Numbered from the stretch's first letter, positions 26,454-35,950 are shown. The stretch is DNA of 64,000 bases from Promethearchaeota archaeon (GCA_019058515.1 JAHPYY010000135.1:9716-73715), one strand, 5' to 3'. Translations and numbers: made by a program. Notes: a model not told the origin generated them from the sequence alone.

Positions 26454-27002
26454 ATGAAAGTCACTCCAATATTCATAGAAGGAAAAACCGTCAATCTCTC
26501 TCCTGTCGATGCAGAACACTTAGACCTTTACATAAAATGGGAGAACAGCGAAGAAATAAGAAAATTTGCAAGAAATGTACACCCTCTTACATTAGAGGAA
26601 TGTAAGCAAAGATATTTTGAAGAGAAACAGGATTACCCAGATAGAATTATCTTTGAAATATGGTATAAACCAGAGAATAAACCTATTGGTAAGGCAGAAT
26701 TTCATCGTATTAGGTGGATCGATAGAAAAGGCGAAATTGGTCTCGTCATCGGAGAAAAAGAGTATTGGGGAAGAAATTTAGCAACCGAAGCGGCAACATT
26801 ATTAATTAAATATGGGTTTGAAGAATTAAACTTCCACAAGATCACCGCCATGATTTTCAGTCCAAATATAGGATCCTGGCGTTGTGCTGAGAAATTGGGA
26901 TTGCATAAGGAAGCCACTTTAATTAAAAATGGGTATGTAGATGGTGAATATAGAGACGATTATATTTACTGCATCTTTAAAAACGAATGGTTCTCAAGAT
27001 AA
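26454..27002 (+). CDS. GNAT acetyltransferase (RimJ/RimL type)
   Basis: 182 residues of the GNAT fold, RimJ/RimL-like. The N-terminus GKTVNLSPVDAEHLDLYIKW is the usual first strand and helix; the acetyl-CoA loop region reads VIGEKEYWGRNLATEAATLL; and the C-terminal part has NFHKITAMIFSPNIGSWRCAEKLGLHKEAT, the conserved asparagine/glycine region. Such enzymes acetylate protein N-termini or small molecules; the substrate cannot be told. The ATG at 26454 sits about 95 bases after the SECIS element of the upstream gene. The length is normal. Confidence 0.9.
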   Translation: MKVTPIFIEGKTVNLSPVDAEHLDLYIKWENSEEIRKFARNVHPLTLEECKQRYFEEKQDYPDRIIFEIWYKPENKPIGKAEFHRIRWIDRKGEIGLVIGEKEYWGRNLATEAATLLIKYGFEELNFHKITAMIFSPNIGSWRCAEKLGLHKEATLIKNGYVDGEYRDDYIYCIFKNEWFSR

Positions 27003-27122
27003 ATCCTATAAAATCATCGAATAATCTTTAAAGCTTTATTTATTACAGAGTTTAATTATAGATTATGAGTTTTAAATTTTATAATAGCGGATATTTCAAC
27101 TAGCATTGTGGTGTTAATTTAA

Positions 27123-28646
27123 TTGAAAGTAATCATAATTGGTTCTGGAATTTCAGGCTTAACTGCTGGTGCGTATTTCGCCCGTGAAGGACATCAAGTT
27201 ATAATATACGAGCAATTCTCCAAAATAGGTGGGGTTACTGCCACAATCCAACAGGATGGGTTCTCTTGGGATATAGGACCATTGCTTCTCGAGGGGTTTG
27301 CTCCCCACGAAAAACTTGCAAAATTGCTAATGGAGTTAGGTATTTATAACGATGTTGAATACATTAGAGAAGATCGCGGTCAATCTTTTCCTGATTTTCA
27401 GATATGGCGTCCAGAGAAGTACCAAGGGTATTATTGGCGAAGAGAGTATTTTAAACGGCTTTTTCCCGGGGACGCTGATGGAATTGACGCGTATTACAAG
27501 TTTTATGACCAGATGATGGCGTTGTCGTATGTAGGGAATCAACTTCCCTTCGTATCGGGATTTAAGGCCTTCACGATAAAGTTACGCTTATTTTTCAAGT
27601 TTCTTAGGTTGAAGAAATATCAAACTTGGAGCGCAAAACAAATTACGGATTACTTCTTTAATAACGAAATGTTAAAGGCAGTGTTTTTAGGAATTCTTGC
27701 CGATATGGTTGTTAAACCCAGTGAGTTTTTTGGGTTAGGCCTCCCTCTTTTTAATGTTGAAACTGTGTTCGATAAAAGAATACCCATCAACTTTGCTGGA
27801 GGAAAATTTCCTACATATCATTACATCAAAAACGGGTGTGGAGAATTAGTTAAAGCTTTAGCTAATTTAATAGAAAAACACGGAGGAAAGATTCATACAA
27901 AAACTAAGGTAACTAAAATTGCAATTGAAGGAAACCAGGCTAAAGGTATACAACTTGAAGACGGATCTATTGAGTACTCGGATGTTGTTATAGCTAGTGG
28001 GGGGATGTTTAACACATTTTATAATATGGTAGGAAAGGATCATTTAACCAAAGAGTATTTGGATAAAATTGAAAATAATACTTTGATGGATTCCGTGTTC
28101 ATGGTTCACTTAGGAATTGATTTCGATCCTTCTCAGTTCCAAAGAGCAGCTTTGTGTTACTATTATCTTAACTACGATATTGAGGGTGCTATTAATGTAA
28201 TTAGAAGTGGAGTGTACCACGAAGGAAAAGACGGATTTTTAATTTATATCCCTTCCATGCATTCACCCGAGATGGCGCCTAAGGGAAAATATGCGGTTAC
28301 TATTTACACTGTTGCGCCCCACAAACTAAAAAACGGAACTTGGAACGAGAAACAGAACGACTTCGCCGATAAATTGATAATGGAAGCAGAAAAAATCATT
28401 CCTGGGTTGTATGAAGGTTCAGAAGTTAAAATCATTATGACCCCTGACGACTTCAAAAAACGTCTTAATGTGTTAAGACACACTTTCGGAGGGACTGCAC
28501 CCGCAATGGGAGAAGAAAATCCCTCTCACCAAACTCCAGTAGACCGATTATGGTACATAGGAGCGTATAGCGAGTCTGGAGGCGGCGTTATGGGAGCCGC
28601 TATGGGAGCGAGAGATGTCGCAAGAAGAATTTTGCAAGGAACTTAA
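27123..28646 (+). CDS. FAD-dependent phytoene desaturase (CrtI)-family oxidoreductase
   Basis: 507 residues. The N-terminal dinucleotide-binding motif IIGSGISGLTAGAYFAREGHQVIIYEQ is followed by KIGGVTATIQQDGFSWDIGP, typical of CrtI/carotenoid isomerase-like proteins. The mid region GCGELVKALANLIEKHGGKI and the C-terminal GAYSESGGGVMGAAMGARDVA (FAD-binding) complete the signature. Archaeal members can reduce geranylgeranyl chains or desaturate isoprenoids; the substrate here is not clear, and no phytoene synthase lies nearby. The start is a TTG at 27123 with GGTG upstream and an in-frame stop directly before it. Confidence 0.85.
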   Translation: MKVIIIGSGISGLTAGAYFAREGHQVIIYEQFSKIGGVTATIQQDGFSWDIGPLLLEGFAPHEKLAKLLMELGIYNDVEYIREDRGQSFPDFQIWRPEKYQGYYWRREYFKRLFPGDADGIDAYYKFYDQMMALSYVGNQLPFVSGFKAFTIKLRLFFKFLRLKKYQTWSAKQITDYFFNNEMLKAVFLGILADMVVKPSEFFGLGLPLFNVETVFDKRIPINFAGGKFPTYHYIKNGCGELVKALANLIEKHGGKIHTKTKVTKIAIEGNQAKGIQLEDGSIEYSDVVIASGGMFNTFYNMVGKDHLTKEYLDKIENNTLMDSVFMVHLGIDFDPSQFQRAALCYYYLNYDIEGAINVIRSGVYHEGKDGFLIYIPSMHSPEMAPKGKYAVTIYTVAPHKLKNGTWNEKQNDFADKLIMEAEKIIPGLYEGSEVKIIMTPDDFKKRLNVLRHTFGGTAPAMGEENPSHQTPVDRLWYIGAYSESGGGVMGAAMGARDVARRILQGT

Positions 28647-28773
28647 CACTCTATTAAAAAACACTCTCTTTTTCAACGGATCGTCTGAAATTATAATATT
28701 TTATTACTTACCCACAATAACTTTATTATTAAAATAAGTTATCATTGTGTAAAATGAGTATGAGGTGAAAGAG

Positions 28774-30444
28774 ATAACTGAAAATAATGTTAACCTAAAA
28801 AAAAGAAGCGACGAAATTTTTGAAGTAATCAAAAACACTGCATACTACTACGCAACTTTAGGAATGATAAGTGGTACGGGTCTCGAAGAAAAAGAAATCA
28901 GAAACAAACCCTACGTGGCAGTAGTAAACACTTGGAACGAAATTAATCCTGGACACTCACACTTGCAACATCTCGCCCAAGCGGTAAAATTAGGTATAGC
29001 AGAAACCGGAGGAATTCCCTTTGAATTCAACACGATCGCCCCATGTGACGGATGGGCTCAGGCAAGCGTCGGAATGCGCTATATTCTCCCTCAAAGGGAT
29101 ATTATCGCAGATAGCATTGAGACCATGATCGAAGCTCATCGAATTGATGCAATGGTCACGCTTTCAAGTTGTGACAAAATAAATCCAGGAGTACTAATGG
29201 CAGCAGCTAGATTGGATATTCCTACGATCTGCGTTCCAGGGGGTCCTAATTTGTTTGAAATTGCTTTTACTCCGGATTATAAAGGTGTGGATGTTAATTG
29301 TTATGATGATGTGAAAATGAAAACGAAATGCATTTCATGTGCTACCTATGGGGCGTGTGAATTTATGGGTACTGCTAATACCACTCAATGCCTTATGGAA
29401 GTGTTTGGAATGACCTTACCCAATGCTGCCACAACTCCTGCGTTTACTCGTATGAAATATGTTATTGCGAAAAACTCTGGAAGGCAAATTATGACCTTGT
29501 TGAAGCAAGGTATAACTGCGTCTAAGGTAATGACGAAAGAATCTCTGGAAAATGTACTAGTCGCAGATGCGGCTTTAGGAGGTTCCACGAACGCTACATT
29601 GCACATTCCAGCAATAGCACATGAGATGGGGATTGACTTAGATATCGAAGTGTTTAACGAACACGCTAAAAAAGTACCAATGATAGTGAACACTTCTCCG
29701 TCTGGTGATTACGGCGTCGTAGATCTATATACAGCTGGGGGAATTCCTGCTGTGCTTAATCGCATACAAAATCACCTAAACCTTGACTGTTTAACTGTTT
29801 CTGGAAAAATACTTGGTCGAGTCATTAAAAGAGCGAATGTGTTAAACGATAGAGTTATAAAACCCTTAAGCGATCCTGTATACCCTGAGGGAGGAACTGC
29901 CGTTTTAAAAGGGAATCTAGCTCCAGAAGGTGCAATAGTTAAGCAATCAGCAGTAAAGAGGAGAGAGTTATTAACCTTTACCGGAACCGCAAAATGCTTC
30001 GATTCTGAAATGGACGCTTTGAAAGCACTATCCACTCACTATATAAAGGACGGAGATATGATTATTGTTAGGTATGAAGGACCTAAAGGAGGTCCTGGGA
30101 TGCCTGAATTGGTTGCACTAACCTCTAATTTAATGATACGTAAAGACATGGTTAATTACGTACTAATAACCGACGGTCGCTTCTCCGGAGCGTCTCAAGG
30201 TCCTTGTATTGGACATGTTTCTCCAGAAGCTTACATCGGGGGCCCAATCGCGATTATTCAAGATGGTGATACCGTAAATGTAGACATACCCAATAGGAGA
30301 CTCGATTTTAATGTTTCCGATGAAGAAATTGGATCACGCTTATCTAAATGGACGCCTGTGGAAAGGGATATAACGAGTAAAGCGCTTCTAAAGTATCGCA
30401 AGTTAGTAACTTCAGCGGTAAAAGGAGCAATCTTACAATACTAA
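28774..30444 (+). CDS. ilvD: dihydroxy-acid dehydratase
   Basis: About 556 residues, of normal length. IlvD converts 2,3-dihydroxy-3-methylbutanoate (or -pentanoate) into the 2-oxoacids for valine, leucine and isoleucine. It is an Fe-S enzyme: the conserved region TLSSCDKINPGVLMAAARLDIPTI carries one ligand cysteine, and SCATYGACEFMGTANT supplies another. C-terminal DGRFSGASQGPCIGHVSPEA is the family motif. The usual choice would be GTG at 28765, but this GTG lies inside the AGGTGA ribosome binding site. The next in-frame codon at normal distance is ATA 28774 (five-base spacing), so I place the start there. It complements the leuACD genes 20 kb away. No leader ORF is visible here. Confidence 0.93.
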   Translation: MTENNVNLKKRSDEIFEVIKNTAYYYATLGMISGTGLEEKEIRNKPYVAVVNTWNEINPGHSHLQHLAQAVKLGIAETGGIPFEFNTIAPCDGWAQASVGMRYILPQRDIIADSIETMIEAHRIDAMVTLSSCDKINPGVLMAAARLDIPTICVPGGPNLFEIAFTPDYKGVDVNCYDDVKMKTKCISCATYGACEFMGTANTTQCLMEVFGMTLPNAATTPAFTRMKYVIAKNSGRQIMTLLKQGITASKVMTKESLENVLVADAALGGSTNATLHIPAIAHEMGIDLDIEVFNEHAKKVPMIVNTSPSGDYGVVDLYTAGGIPAVLNRIQNHLNLDCLTVSGKILGRVIKRANVLNDRVIKPLSDPVYPEGGTAVLKGNLAPEGAIVKQSAVKRRELLTFTGTAKCFDSEMDALKALSTHYIKDGDMIIVRYEGPKGGPGMPELVALTSNLMIRKDMVNYVLITDGRFSGASQGPCIGHVSPEAYIGGPIAIIQDGDTVNVDIPNRRLDFNVSDEEIGSRLSKWTPVERDITSKALLKYRKLVTSAVKGAILQY

Positions 30445-30563
30445 GTCGATCAACCACTTTTAGATACATAAATTGATAGAATAAAAATAAATAGCCCAAA
30501 TATTTAAAACAAGAAAGCTCCTAATTACTACTTAGCGAGACCAATAAGTATTAGGTGAGCTAA

Positions 30564-30893
30564 ATCGAAGAAGACGAACAGTGGAAAACTAAGCGAGAAA
30601 GATTATTTGATTATTTAGATCGAATCGAAGGAGAAATACAATTAGAAACCATAAAACTTGACTTAGAGTACGCAGATCTAAAGTCACTTCTGTCAGATTT
30701 CAATATGATTTTAAGAAGTTTGAAAAAGAATCGAAAAAAAGTTATGGTAAAACCCCCTATATGCCTAAGTTGTGGGTATCAGTTTAAACTTAAAAGCGGG
30801 AGCTTAAAAGTTCCCTCAAAATGTCCAAAGTGTCATGGAGAGAGGATAGAATGGCCGTCAATTAAAATTCAATGTAAAAAATCCTTTTTATGA
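30564..30893 (+). CDS. HTH/Zn-ribbon predicted transcriptional regulator (COG3357-like), ATC start
   Basis: A 109-residue protein with a helical N-terminal half (EIQLETIKLDLEYADLKSLLSDFNMIL) suiting a small winged helix. It is followed by a Zn ribbon CLSCGYQFKLK...PSKCPKCHGERIEWP. This arrangement matches the archaeal family described as an HTH domain fused to a Zn ribbon. The only in-frame ATG (30705) would delete the whole HTH half. The frame is open back to a TAA at 30561, and an ATC at 30564 sits five bases behind AGGTGA; no ATG, GTG or TTG lies between. I therefore propose an AUC start. It precedes the large orphan gene at 31141. Confidence 0.72.
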   Translation: MEEDEQWKTKRERLFDYLDRIEGEIQLETIKLDLEYADLKSLLSDFNMILRSLKKNRKKVMVKPPICLSCGYQFKLKSGSLKVPSKCPKCHGERIEWPSIKIQCKKSFL

Positions 30894-31140
30894 ATAGGAA
30901 TTTCATGGATTAATTATCCTTTACACCACATTTTTATGTTCTCTCTATAAAATATAAACAGCCTTAACAATATTTACCATATTAATATCTCGTTTATATC
31001 CCTTTAATCTATCTTTAGTAATTTTTCACTTAATTAAGAAATATTATATAGAAAAACATCAATATTAATATTTTACAAACAATTAAAATTCAATTACAAT
31101 CTAATTTAAATCCAAAAACAGAGTAATAAGGTGTATATAA

Positions 31141-32952
31141 ATAGATCGGGAAGAAAATCACTTAGTTGATAAGGAGATTGCATTTGAGCATGCTATTACA
31201 AGTTTATTAATACATATGCATACAGATCTTAAGATGTGGGAAGGTTCTAGAGTTGTATGGGATGATCAAAGTCCTTTAACGATTTATGATATTAACGGTC
31301 AACCCCTATTTTATGAGTTTATGATAAACAGAAAAGGTAAAGAAATTGGGAAGATAAAGACTGCTGCTAGTAAAGTGTTAGGAACATCTGTTTTATCTAT
31401 AGAAATTTTTCCTGCATATTCAGATAAGGAATTTTTCACTAAGAATTGGTGGATTAATCAAAAAATTCCTTTGGATATTATTCAAAAAATTCAATCAATC
31501 ATCGAGAAAGAGTATCCTGGAACTGAGATCAAATCGATGAACCGCCAGATTTGTTACGATTATCCGAATATAGGTTTACTCGTTACTCTTATTGACCCAA
31601 GAACCAAGTTGATAAAAGATAAAATAATAATTGATGGCTCAACATTAGAAAGAATACCAATAGATAATCCTATTATTTGGTCTATTTACGATACGATAAA
31701 ATCTAGAGATAGACAAGATAAGATTGTTAAATGGGAGCTATATAATAAATTAGTACAATCGTTAAAACAAACATGTAAAAATGATGGGTTAGAATTTAAG
31801 AATCAAGGGACTTCCGATGGAAAATATATGCAGATAGTCGAGGACAAATTAAATATTAAAAATTTTCTTAGAACTAAATCGCTTAATATTGACTATGATT
31901 GGGTAATTCCTCCTCATGAGGGGAAAGCGGGTTCTTCTATAAGTTTAGGAAGTATTAGTGATTATACTATACCTACTTCATTATATATAATTTTTAGATA
32001 TCATAGAATAATCCCGCCAAACCCAAATATCATTGATAGTTTATGTGGTGCTAATACTCAGTATTCTGTTAATGAAATTGAGGAAAATTGGCCTCTTATT
32101 AGGGGACAAATTGACAGAACCCCTACATTTGAGGAAATAGTGTTAGAAATTGATAATGAGAGACCTGTATTGAAAGCATTAGGTATTTTAAATAAAAATT
32201 ATATAACCCAACCTGGTAGCGTGGTCTACGGTTATGCAGAGTATGACTTTAAAGGAATAATTAAAGACATTGATATAAAAACACTAAGTGCTTCAAGAAG
32301 TGTAAGGATCCTTGATCCTAAATTAAGAAGGAATCAAGGCTGGTTACAACCCTATGAGAGGTGGGAATCTTGGGATTTGTATACCTTAATACGAGGAAAA
32401 CCTGTTGTAAATGTCTATATTACTAAACCAGATTTAGAACCGAAAATTACTCTTGCTAGATTAAAATCTATGAATAAACCTAATGATATCAGAAAATACT
32501 TAATAGAAAATAGAAGTCATTTACTTCGACAAATAGGGACGACAAGAATAAGAAAAACTAGCTACACCGGTAATGAAACAGTAAGACAAATAAACTTCCT
32601 CTTTAAATTCATTTTTAGATATCTGGATTATGAAGAAATATTTCGTTATTTAAAAAGTATAGACCTTGGGGTTTATTTTGACGATGAACTAAAGACATCC
32701 TTTGAAATTGGGTTCTTTAATGACATTTGCAATCTTATTTTGAATTATCACGATACTGATATTGCCAAAAAATACTTGGAACACCATATCTTCTGGTTAT
32801 TTCCGCATCTTTTGGAGATCAAAGAAAGAGATGAAGAAATCCGTAGCGTATTATTGACAATAAAAGATAGGTGGTTGCCTTTGTGCAGAGATTTAGATGA
32901 AGATGATTTTAAGGCATTGAAAAGAATATTTCCCTCCATCTATATTTCTTAA
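31141..32952 (+). CDS. large protein of unknown function, probable ATA start
   Basis: About 603 residues if read from the ATA at 31141, which follows AAGGTG by seven bases and directly follows an in-frame stop; the first in-frame ATG is 75 bases later (31216). The added 25 residues (beginning DREENHLVDKEIAFEH) look like real protein. The rest is a soluble protein rich in Ile, Lys and Asp with no transmembrane helix or motif that I recognise. Segments include KMWEGSRVVWDDQSP, PDLEPKITLARLKS and a helical C-terminal third resembling an armadillo/HEAT-type arrangement (RYLDYEEIFRYLKS). The local base composition is more AT-rich than in neighbouring genes, which could indicate transfer. Function is unknown. 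Confidence 0.7.
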   Translation: MDREENHLVDKEIAFEHAITSLLIHMHTDLKMWEGSRVVWDDQSPLTIYDINGQPLFYEFMINRKGKEIGKIKTAASKVLGTSVLSIEIFPAYSDKEFFTKNWWINQKIPLDIIQKIQSIIEKEYPGTEIKSMNRQICYDYPNIGLLVTLIDPRTKLIKDKIIIDGSTLERIPIDNPIIWSIYDTIKSRDRQDKIVKWELYNKLVQSLKQTCKNDGLEFKNQGTSDGKYMQIVEDKLNIKNFLRTKSLNIDYDWVIPPHEGKAGSSISLGSISDYTIPTSLYIIFRYHRIIPPNPNIIDSLCGANTQYSVNEIEENWPLIRGQIDRTPTFEEIVLEIDNERPVLKALGILNKNYITQPGSVVYGYAEYDFKGIIKDIDIKTLSASRSVRILDPKLRRNQGWLQPYERWESWDLYTLIRGKPVVNVYITKPDLEPKITLARLKSMNKPNDIRKYLIENRSHLLRQIGTTRIRKTSYTGNETVRQINFLFKFIFRYLDYEEIFRYLKSIDLGVYFDDELKTSFEIGFFNDICNLILNYHDTDIAKKYLEHHIFWLFPHLLEIKERDEEIRSVLLTIKDRWLPLCRDLDEDDFKALKRIFPSIYIS

Positions 32953-33007
32953 TATATTTCTCAATATATCCTTCAGATTTAATAGTGTAAACTGATTACT
33001 ATATTTG

Positions 33008-33847
33008 ATGTCCGAAAATGATAATTATTCCGCTACAGCGGAAGATATAATGACCCCTTATGTTATTAAACTTGGTTTAGATGGTAAATTTAAGGATGTA
33101 GTCGAACTAATGAGCGAAAAGAAAATTTCTGCAGTGTTTATAGAGGACGCTCCTAATAAGCAATATTTTATCATTACTAAAACGGATGTAATAGATTTTT
33201 TGAAGAATGGTGCAATATCAAACCAGAATTTGCCAGATATCTCTGTTCGGGAATTTATGGTTGGACCAATAGAAACTATAGATTACGAGACATCCATAGA
33301 TAATGTTATACGCTATATGACCGAACATAACTATAAAAGAGTACTAATCTCTAAAGGAGGTGAAGCAGCGGGTGTAGTGTCTACTCGGGACATTATGAAG
33401 TGGAATAATACGTATTTTAAGCCAGCAAAACCCCAAATTCTTTTATTTATGGACAATATAAATAGTACTTTCGTTGCAAAAGAAATTTTCGAGGAGAATA
33501 TAGATGATGAAGTTAAAGACGAGTTAATTGATTTGTATGGGGGTGCTTTAACCTCTATTTCTGCAATTACTGATGAAATCATAAATAAATCGGGTGAAAT
33601 GCGTCAATTGTTAAAAGATAAGCGGTCAATTCTTTTCGAGCCTTACCAGGGTATAACTGGTGTGTTAGTTAGTGATTACAACTCGATAGAATTGAGACAG
33701 AAATTAAAACAAGCTACCAAGAAGTTTTATGAACAATATAAAAATATTATTGAGAATAGCCATGCTCAACATAAAGGCCTCAATGTAAGCTTAGATATCG
33801 ATCCAGCAATCCCAATATTTAAAAAAAGTGAAACTAAGAAGAAATAA
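33008..33847 (+). CDS. CBS-domain pair protein
   Basis: 279 residues. Two tandem CBS motifs occupy the first ~130 residues: TAEDIMTPYVIKLGLDGKFKDVVELMSEKKISAVFIED and VREFMVGPIETIDYETSIDNVIRYMTEHNYKRVLIS, the latter ending GVVSTRDIMKW. CBS pairs bind adenosine nucleotides or related ligands and regulate an attached or partner domain. The remaining 140 residues are alpha/beta with no family I can name. I use the ATG at 33008, directly preceded by TTG. The gene starts 55 bases after the orphan gene. Its target is unknown. Confidence 0.85.
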   Translation: MSENDNYSATAEDIMTPYVIKLGLDGKFKDVVELMSEKKISAVFIEDAPNKQYFIITKTDVIDFLKNGAISNQNLPDISVREFMVGPIETIDYETSIDNVIRYMTEHNYKRVLISKGGEAAGVVSTRDIMKWNNTYFKPAKPQILLFMDNINSTFVAKEIFEENIDDEVKDELIDLYGGALTSISAITDEIINKSGEMRQLLKDKRSILFEPYQGITGVLVSDYNSIELRQKLKQATKKFYEQYKNIIENSHAQHKGLNVSLDIDPAIPIFKKSETKKK

Positions 33848-33981
33848 GTTAGTTTTATCGACTTTTTAAGTTAAGTTTTAATATTTTGGTATCCTCATTT
33901 AATTGATGGGCATTATTTGAACTCAAGTGCTCGTCTGTGTATTTAGGTTTAAAAAAATGGTTTTAAAAAGAGGTGCCTAGG

Positions 33982-34230
33982 ATGAAAGGTACAGTAAAGT
34001 GGTTTGATAGCCGAAAAGGTTATGGTTTTATTACCCGAGATGATGGTGAAGGTGAAGTCTTCATTCATTTTTCCGCCATCCAAGGAGAAGATAACGAATT
34101 CAAAACTGTCTACGAAGGAGACAAGGTTGAATTTGAAGTAACGGAAGGCCAAAAAGGCTTACAAGCAAGTAATGTAACGGTAACTGAAAGAGCTCCAAGG
34201 AAACCTTTCAGACCTAGAAGAAGATTTTAA
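33982..34230 (+). CDS. cold-shock domain protein (CspA-like)
   Basis: 82 residues. The cold-shock fold is complete: [17 protein letters not shown] contains RNP1 (KGYGFI), VFIHFSAI contains RNP2, and a basic tail ([10 protein letters not shown]) follows the fifth strand. These proteins bind single-stranded RNA/DNA and act as RNA chaperones. They are common in bacteria and patchy in archaea. The start is ATG 33982 with AGGTG six bases upstream; a GTG nine bases earlier lies inside that site. Monocistronic by appearance, with possible T-rich termination signals around 34310-34350. Confidence 0.92.
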   Translation: MKGTVKWFDSRKGYGFITRDDGEGEVFIHFSAIQGEDNEFKTVYEGDKVEFEVTEGQKGLQASNVTVTERAPRKPFRPRRRF

Positions 34231-34543
34231 TCGAAATAAAAAATCGGTTAATAACTGTAATATAATAAGGAATTATCAGAAAAAATAGAAATACGTGCCA
34301 AAAAAGCTTGGAGTTTTTATTAGTTTTCCGATCGTTCCAAACTTTTTTTTATTATTTGAGCGTTTAAATGAATTTAAAGATCTATGTCGCATTCGCCACC
34401 TCGAAAATCGATTTATAAACAAGAACTTTTAGGTTATAAGCGATAGAAGTCGCAATTAATGGACTCCATTTTATTTATAGTGCCATTTTTACTTTCTGTA
34501 CTTAGAAATACTTAATTAAAATTAAAGAGGTAAAATACAAAAA
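34231..34543. other. intergenic region with possible terminator, no gene
   Basis: 313 bases between the cold-shock gene and a membrane Zn-ribbon gene. A weak inverted repeat TTGGA...TCCAA followed by a run of eight Ts (about 34309-34349) may end the cold-shock transcript. An AT-rich promoter stretch precedes 34544. No open frame has coding character. Confidence 0.4.
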
Positions 34544-34930
34544 ATGGATTTTGTAAGTTTTCGGCTCATTTGGATGATTCCCGTTGCTATATTATTTGTG
34601 CTCTTGATGATTTTGATCGGGATATCGATTCTTGTTTGGGTGTACAAAGACGCCAAAAAGAGGGATATGGAGGCTGGGATTTGGTTAATCATCGTTTTGA
34701 TGTTTCACCTTCTTGGAATAATTATATACTTAATCGTACGCAGTCCTCTTCCTGAAAAAACGCCAGTAGCAGCATACAACCAGAACCAAGGATACAACTA
34801 TGTTCAAGAACAGTCTCCGCAATATTATAGGGAAATACCAAAGCAACAAGTCCTTAGAGCTTGTCCTGTTTGTAATACCCAATTGGACCGAAACGCAATT
34901 TTCTGTCCAAGTTGCGGAAATCGGCTATAA
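34544..34930 (+). CDS. two-helix membrane protein with C-terminal zinc ribbon
   Basis: 128 residues. Two transmembrane helices (residues ~8-35 and ~45-66) with a short charged loop (VYKDAKKRDMEAG) resemble phospholipase-D-nuclease N-terminal-like small membrane modules. A proline- and glutamine-rich linker follows, then a zinc ribbon CPVCNTQLDRNAIFCPSCGNRL. Such membrane-anchored zinc ribbons are frequent in archaea and of unknown function. The start is an ATG with AGAGGT upstream. A similar architecture (helices, linker, zinc ribbon) is found in the protein at 56313-56828. Confidence 0.75.
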   Translation: MDFVSFRLIWMIPVAILFVLLMILIGISILVWVYKDAKKRDMEAGIWLIIVLMFHLLGIIIYLIVRSPLPEKTPVAAYNQNQGYNYVQEQSPQYYREIPKQQVLRACPVCNTQLDRNAIFCPSCGNRL

Positions 34931-35094
34931 AACTAGTTCTTTTTTTTTCATATCTTTTTCTAATATATTATTTGAATATAATCAAGGATTAAATTGATCT
35001 CGATTAATATGTTAACTTGTTGAATTATCAAATCAATTTATCAAAATATTACTAAATTAAAGTAAAAATCTAGTATTTATCATCTTAGACTTTA

Positions 35095-35145
35095 ATTATG
35101 ACAACTCATAATAAATTTTAAAGATAAATAAAATAGTGTAATAGA
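35095..35145 (+). repeat. promoter-region repeat, copy A (upstream of GDPD gene)
   Basis: An AT-rich segment containing CATAATAAATTTTAAAGATAA that is nearly repeated around 36005-36045. It lies just before the GDPD start codon and probably contains its promoter. Confidence 0.5.
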
Positions 35146-35150
35146 GTTCA

Positions 35151-35882
35151 ATGAATTCCGAAGAAAGTGAGCATTTCATTACCATTGTCGCTCATAGAGG
35201 TGCGAGTAAATTAGCACCGGAAAATACACTAAAATCCTTTAAAAAAGCAATAGAATTTAAAGCGGATTATATCGAATTTGATGTGCGTAAGACTAAAGAT
35301 GGACATCTCTTAATTATGCACGATCCTAATACGTTTAGAACTACCAAGCATTTTGGATGGGTTAAACGAATGACGCTTGAAAAATTGAAAAAGTTATCAT
35401 GTAATGGAACTGAAAAAATTCCTACATTAAAAGAAGTGATTGAACTTACCAAGGGAAAAATAAAACTATTGTGCGAAATAAAGGTTAGAGGAATTACACA
35501 GCAACTAATCGAAATTTTAAAAGAAAGTGATGCTCTTGATTCCGCTATTGTAATTTCTTTCAAACACGATCAAATATTTAAAATTCGGGAATCGGAACAT
35601 AATTTAAAATCGGGGTTAATTGAACCAGCTGGTGTGGGATGGGTTTTTGCGTATTTTTTCGGCAAAAGAATGGTCAAAAAGGCACTTAAGAACGATATTC
35701 CCTTCTTGATTATCCGCCATGAATATTTAAGTAAGAAATTAGTGAAATTTGCTCATGAAAATAAGTTGAAAGTTTTCACTTGGACAGTTGATTCCAAGAA
35801 AAAAATTAGGAAAGTTAGAAGTTTAGGCATTGATGGAATTCTTACCAACGATATTTTAACAGCTAATTCTTTGTTGAGATAG
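35151..35882 (+). CDS. glycerophosphodiester phosphodiesterase
   Basis: 243 residues with the complete GDPD motif set. VAHRGASKLAPENTLKSF carries the first catalytic His, Arg and Glu; EFDVRKTKDGHLLIMHDP carries the Glu, Asp and second His. Later barrel elements are LLCEIKVRG, VISFKHDQI and VFTWTVDSKKKIRKVRSLGIDGILTN. The enzyme releases glycerol 3-phosphate (or, with archaeal lipids, glycerol 1-phosphate derivatives) from glycerophosphodiesters. There is no signal peptide, so it is cytoplasmic. The ATG has an AT-rich promoter-like upstream region (repeat copy A). A strong hairpin follows the stop. Confidence 0.92.
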   Translation: MNSEESEHFITIVAHRGASKLAPENTLKSFKKAIEFKADYIEFDVRKTKDGHLLIMHDPNTFRTTKHFGWVKRMTLEKLKKLSCNGTEKIPTLKEVIELTKGKIKLLCEIKVRGITQQLIEILKESDALDSAIVISFKHDQIFKIRESEHNLKSGLIEPAGVGWVFAYFFGKRMVKKALKNDIPFLIIRHEYLSKKLVKFAHENKLKVFTWTVDSKKKIRKVRSLGIDGILTNDILTANSLLR

Positions 35883-35928
35883 GTACTTTAGATTTATGTT
35901 AAAAAAATAGACCATTCAAAATTGCGAA

Positions 35929-35950
35929 AAAAATTCCCTTCGGAATTTTT
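35929..35950 (+). terminator. hairpin after the GDPD gene
   Basis: A nine-base perfect inverted repeat AAAAATTCC/GGAATTTTT with a CTTC loop ends in a T run, about 45 bases after the GDPD stop. Archaeal terminators need mainly the U tract; this element could also be an RNA stability structure. Confidence 0.5.
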
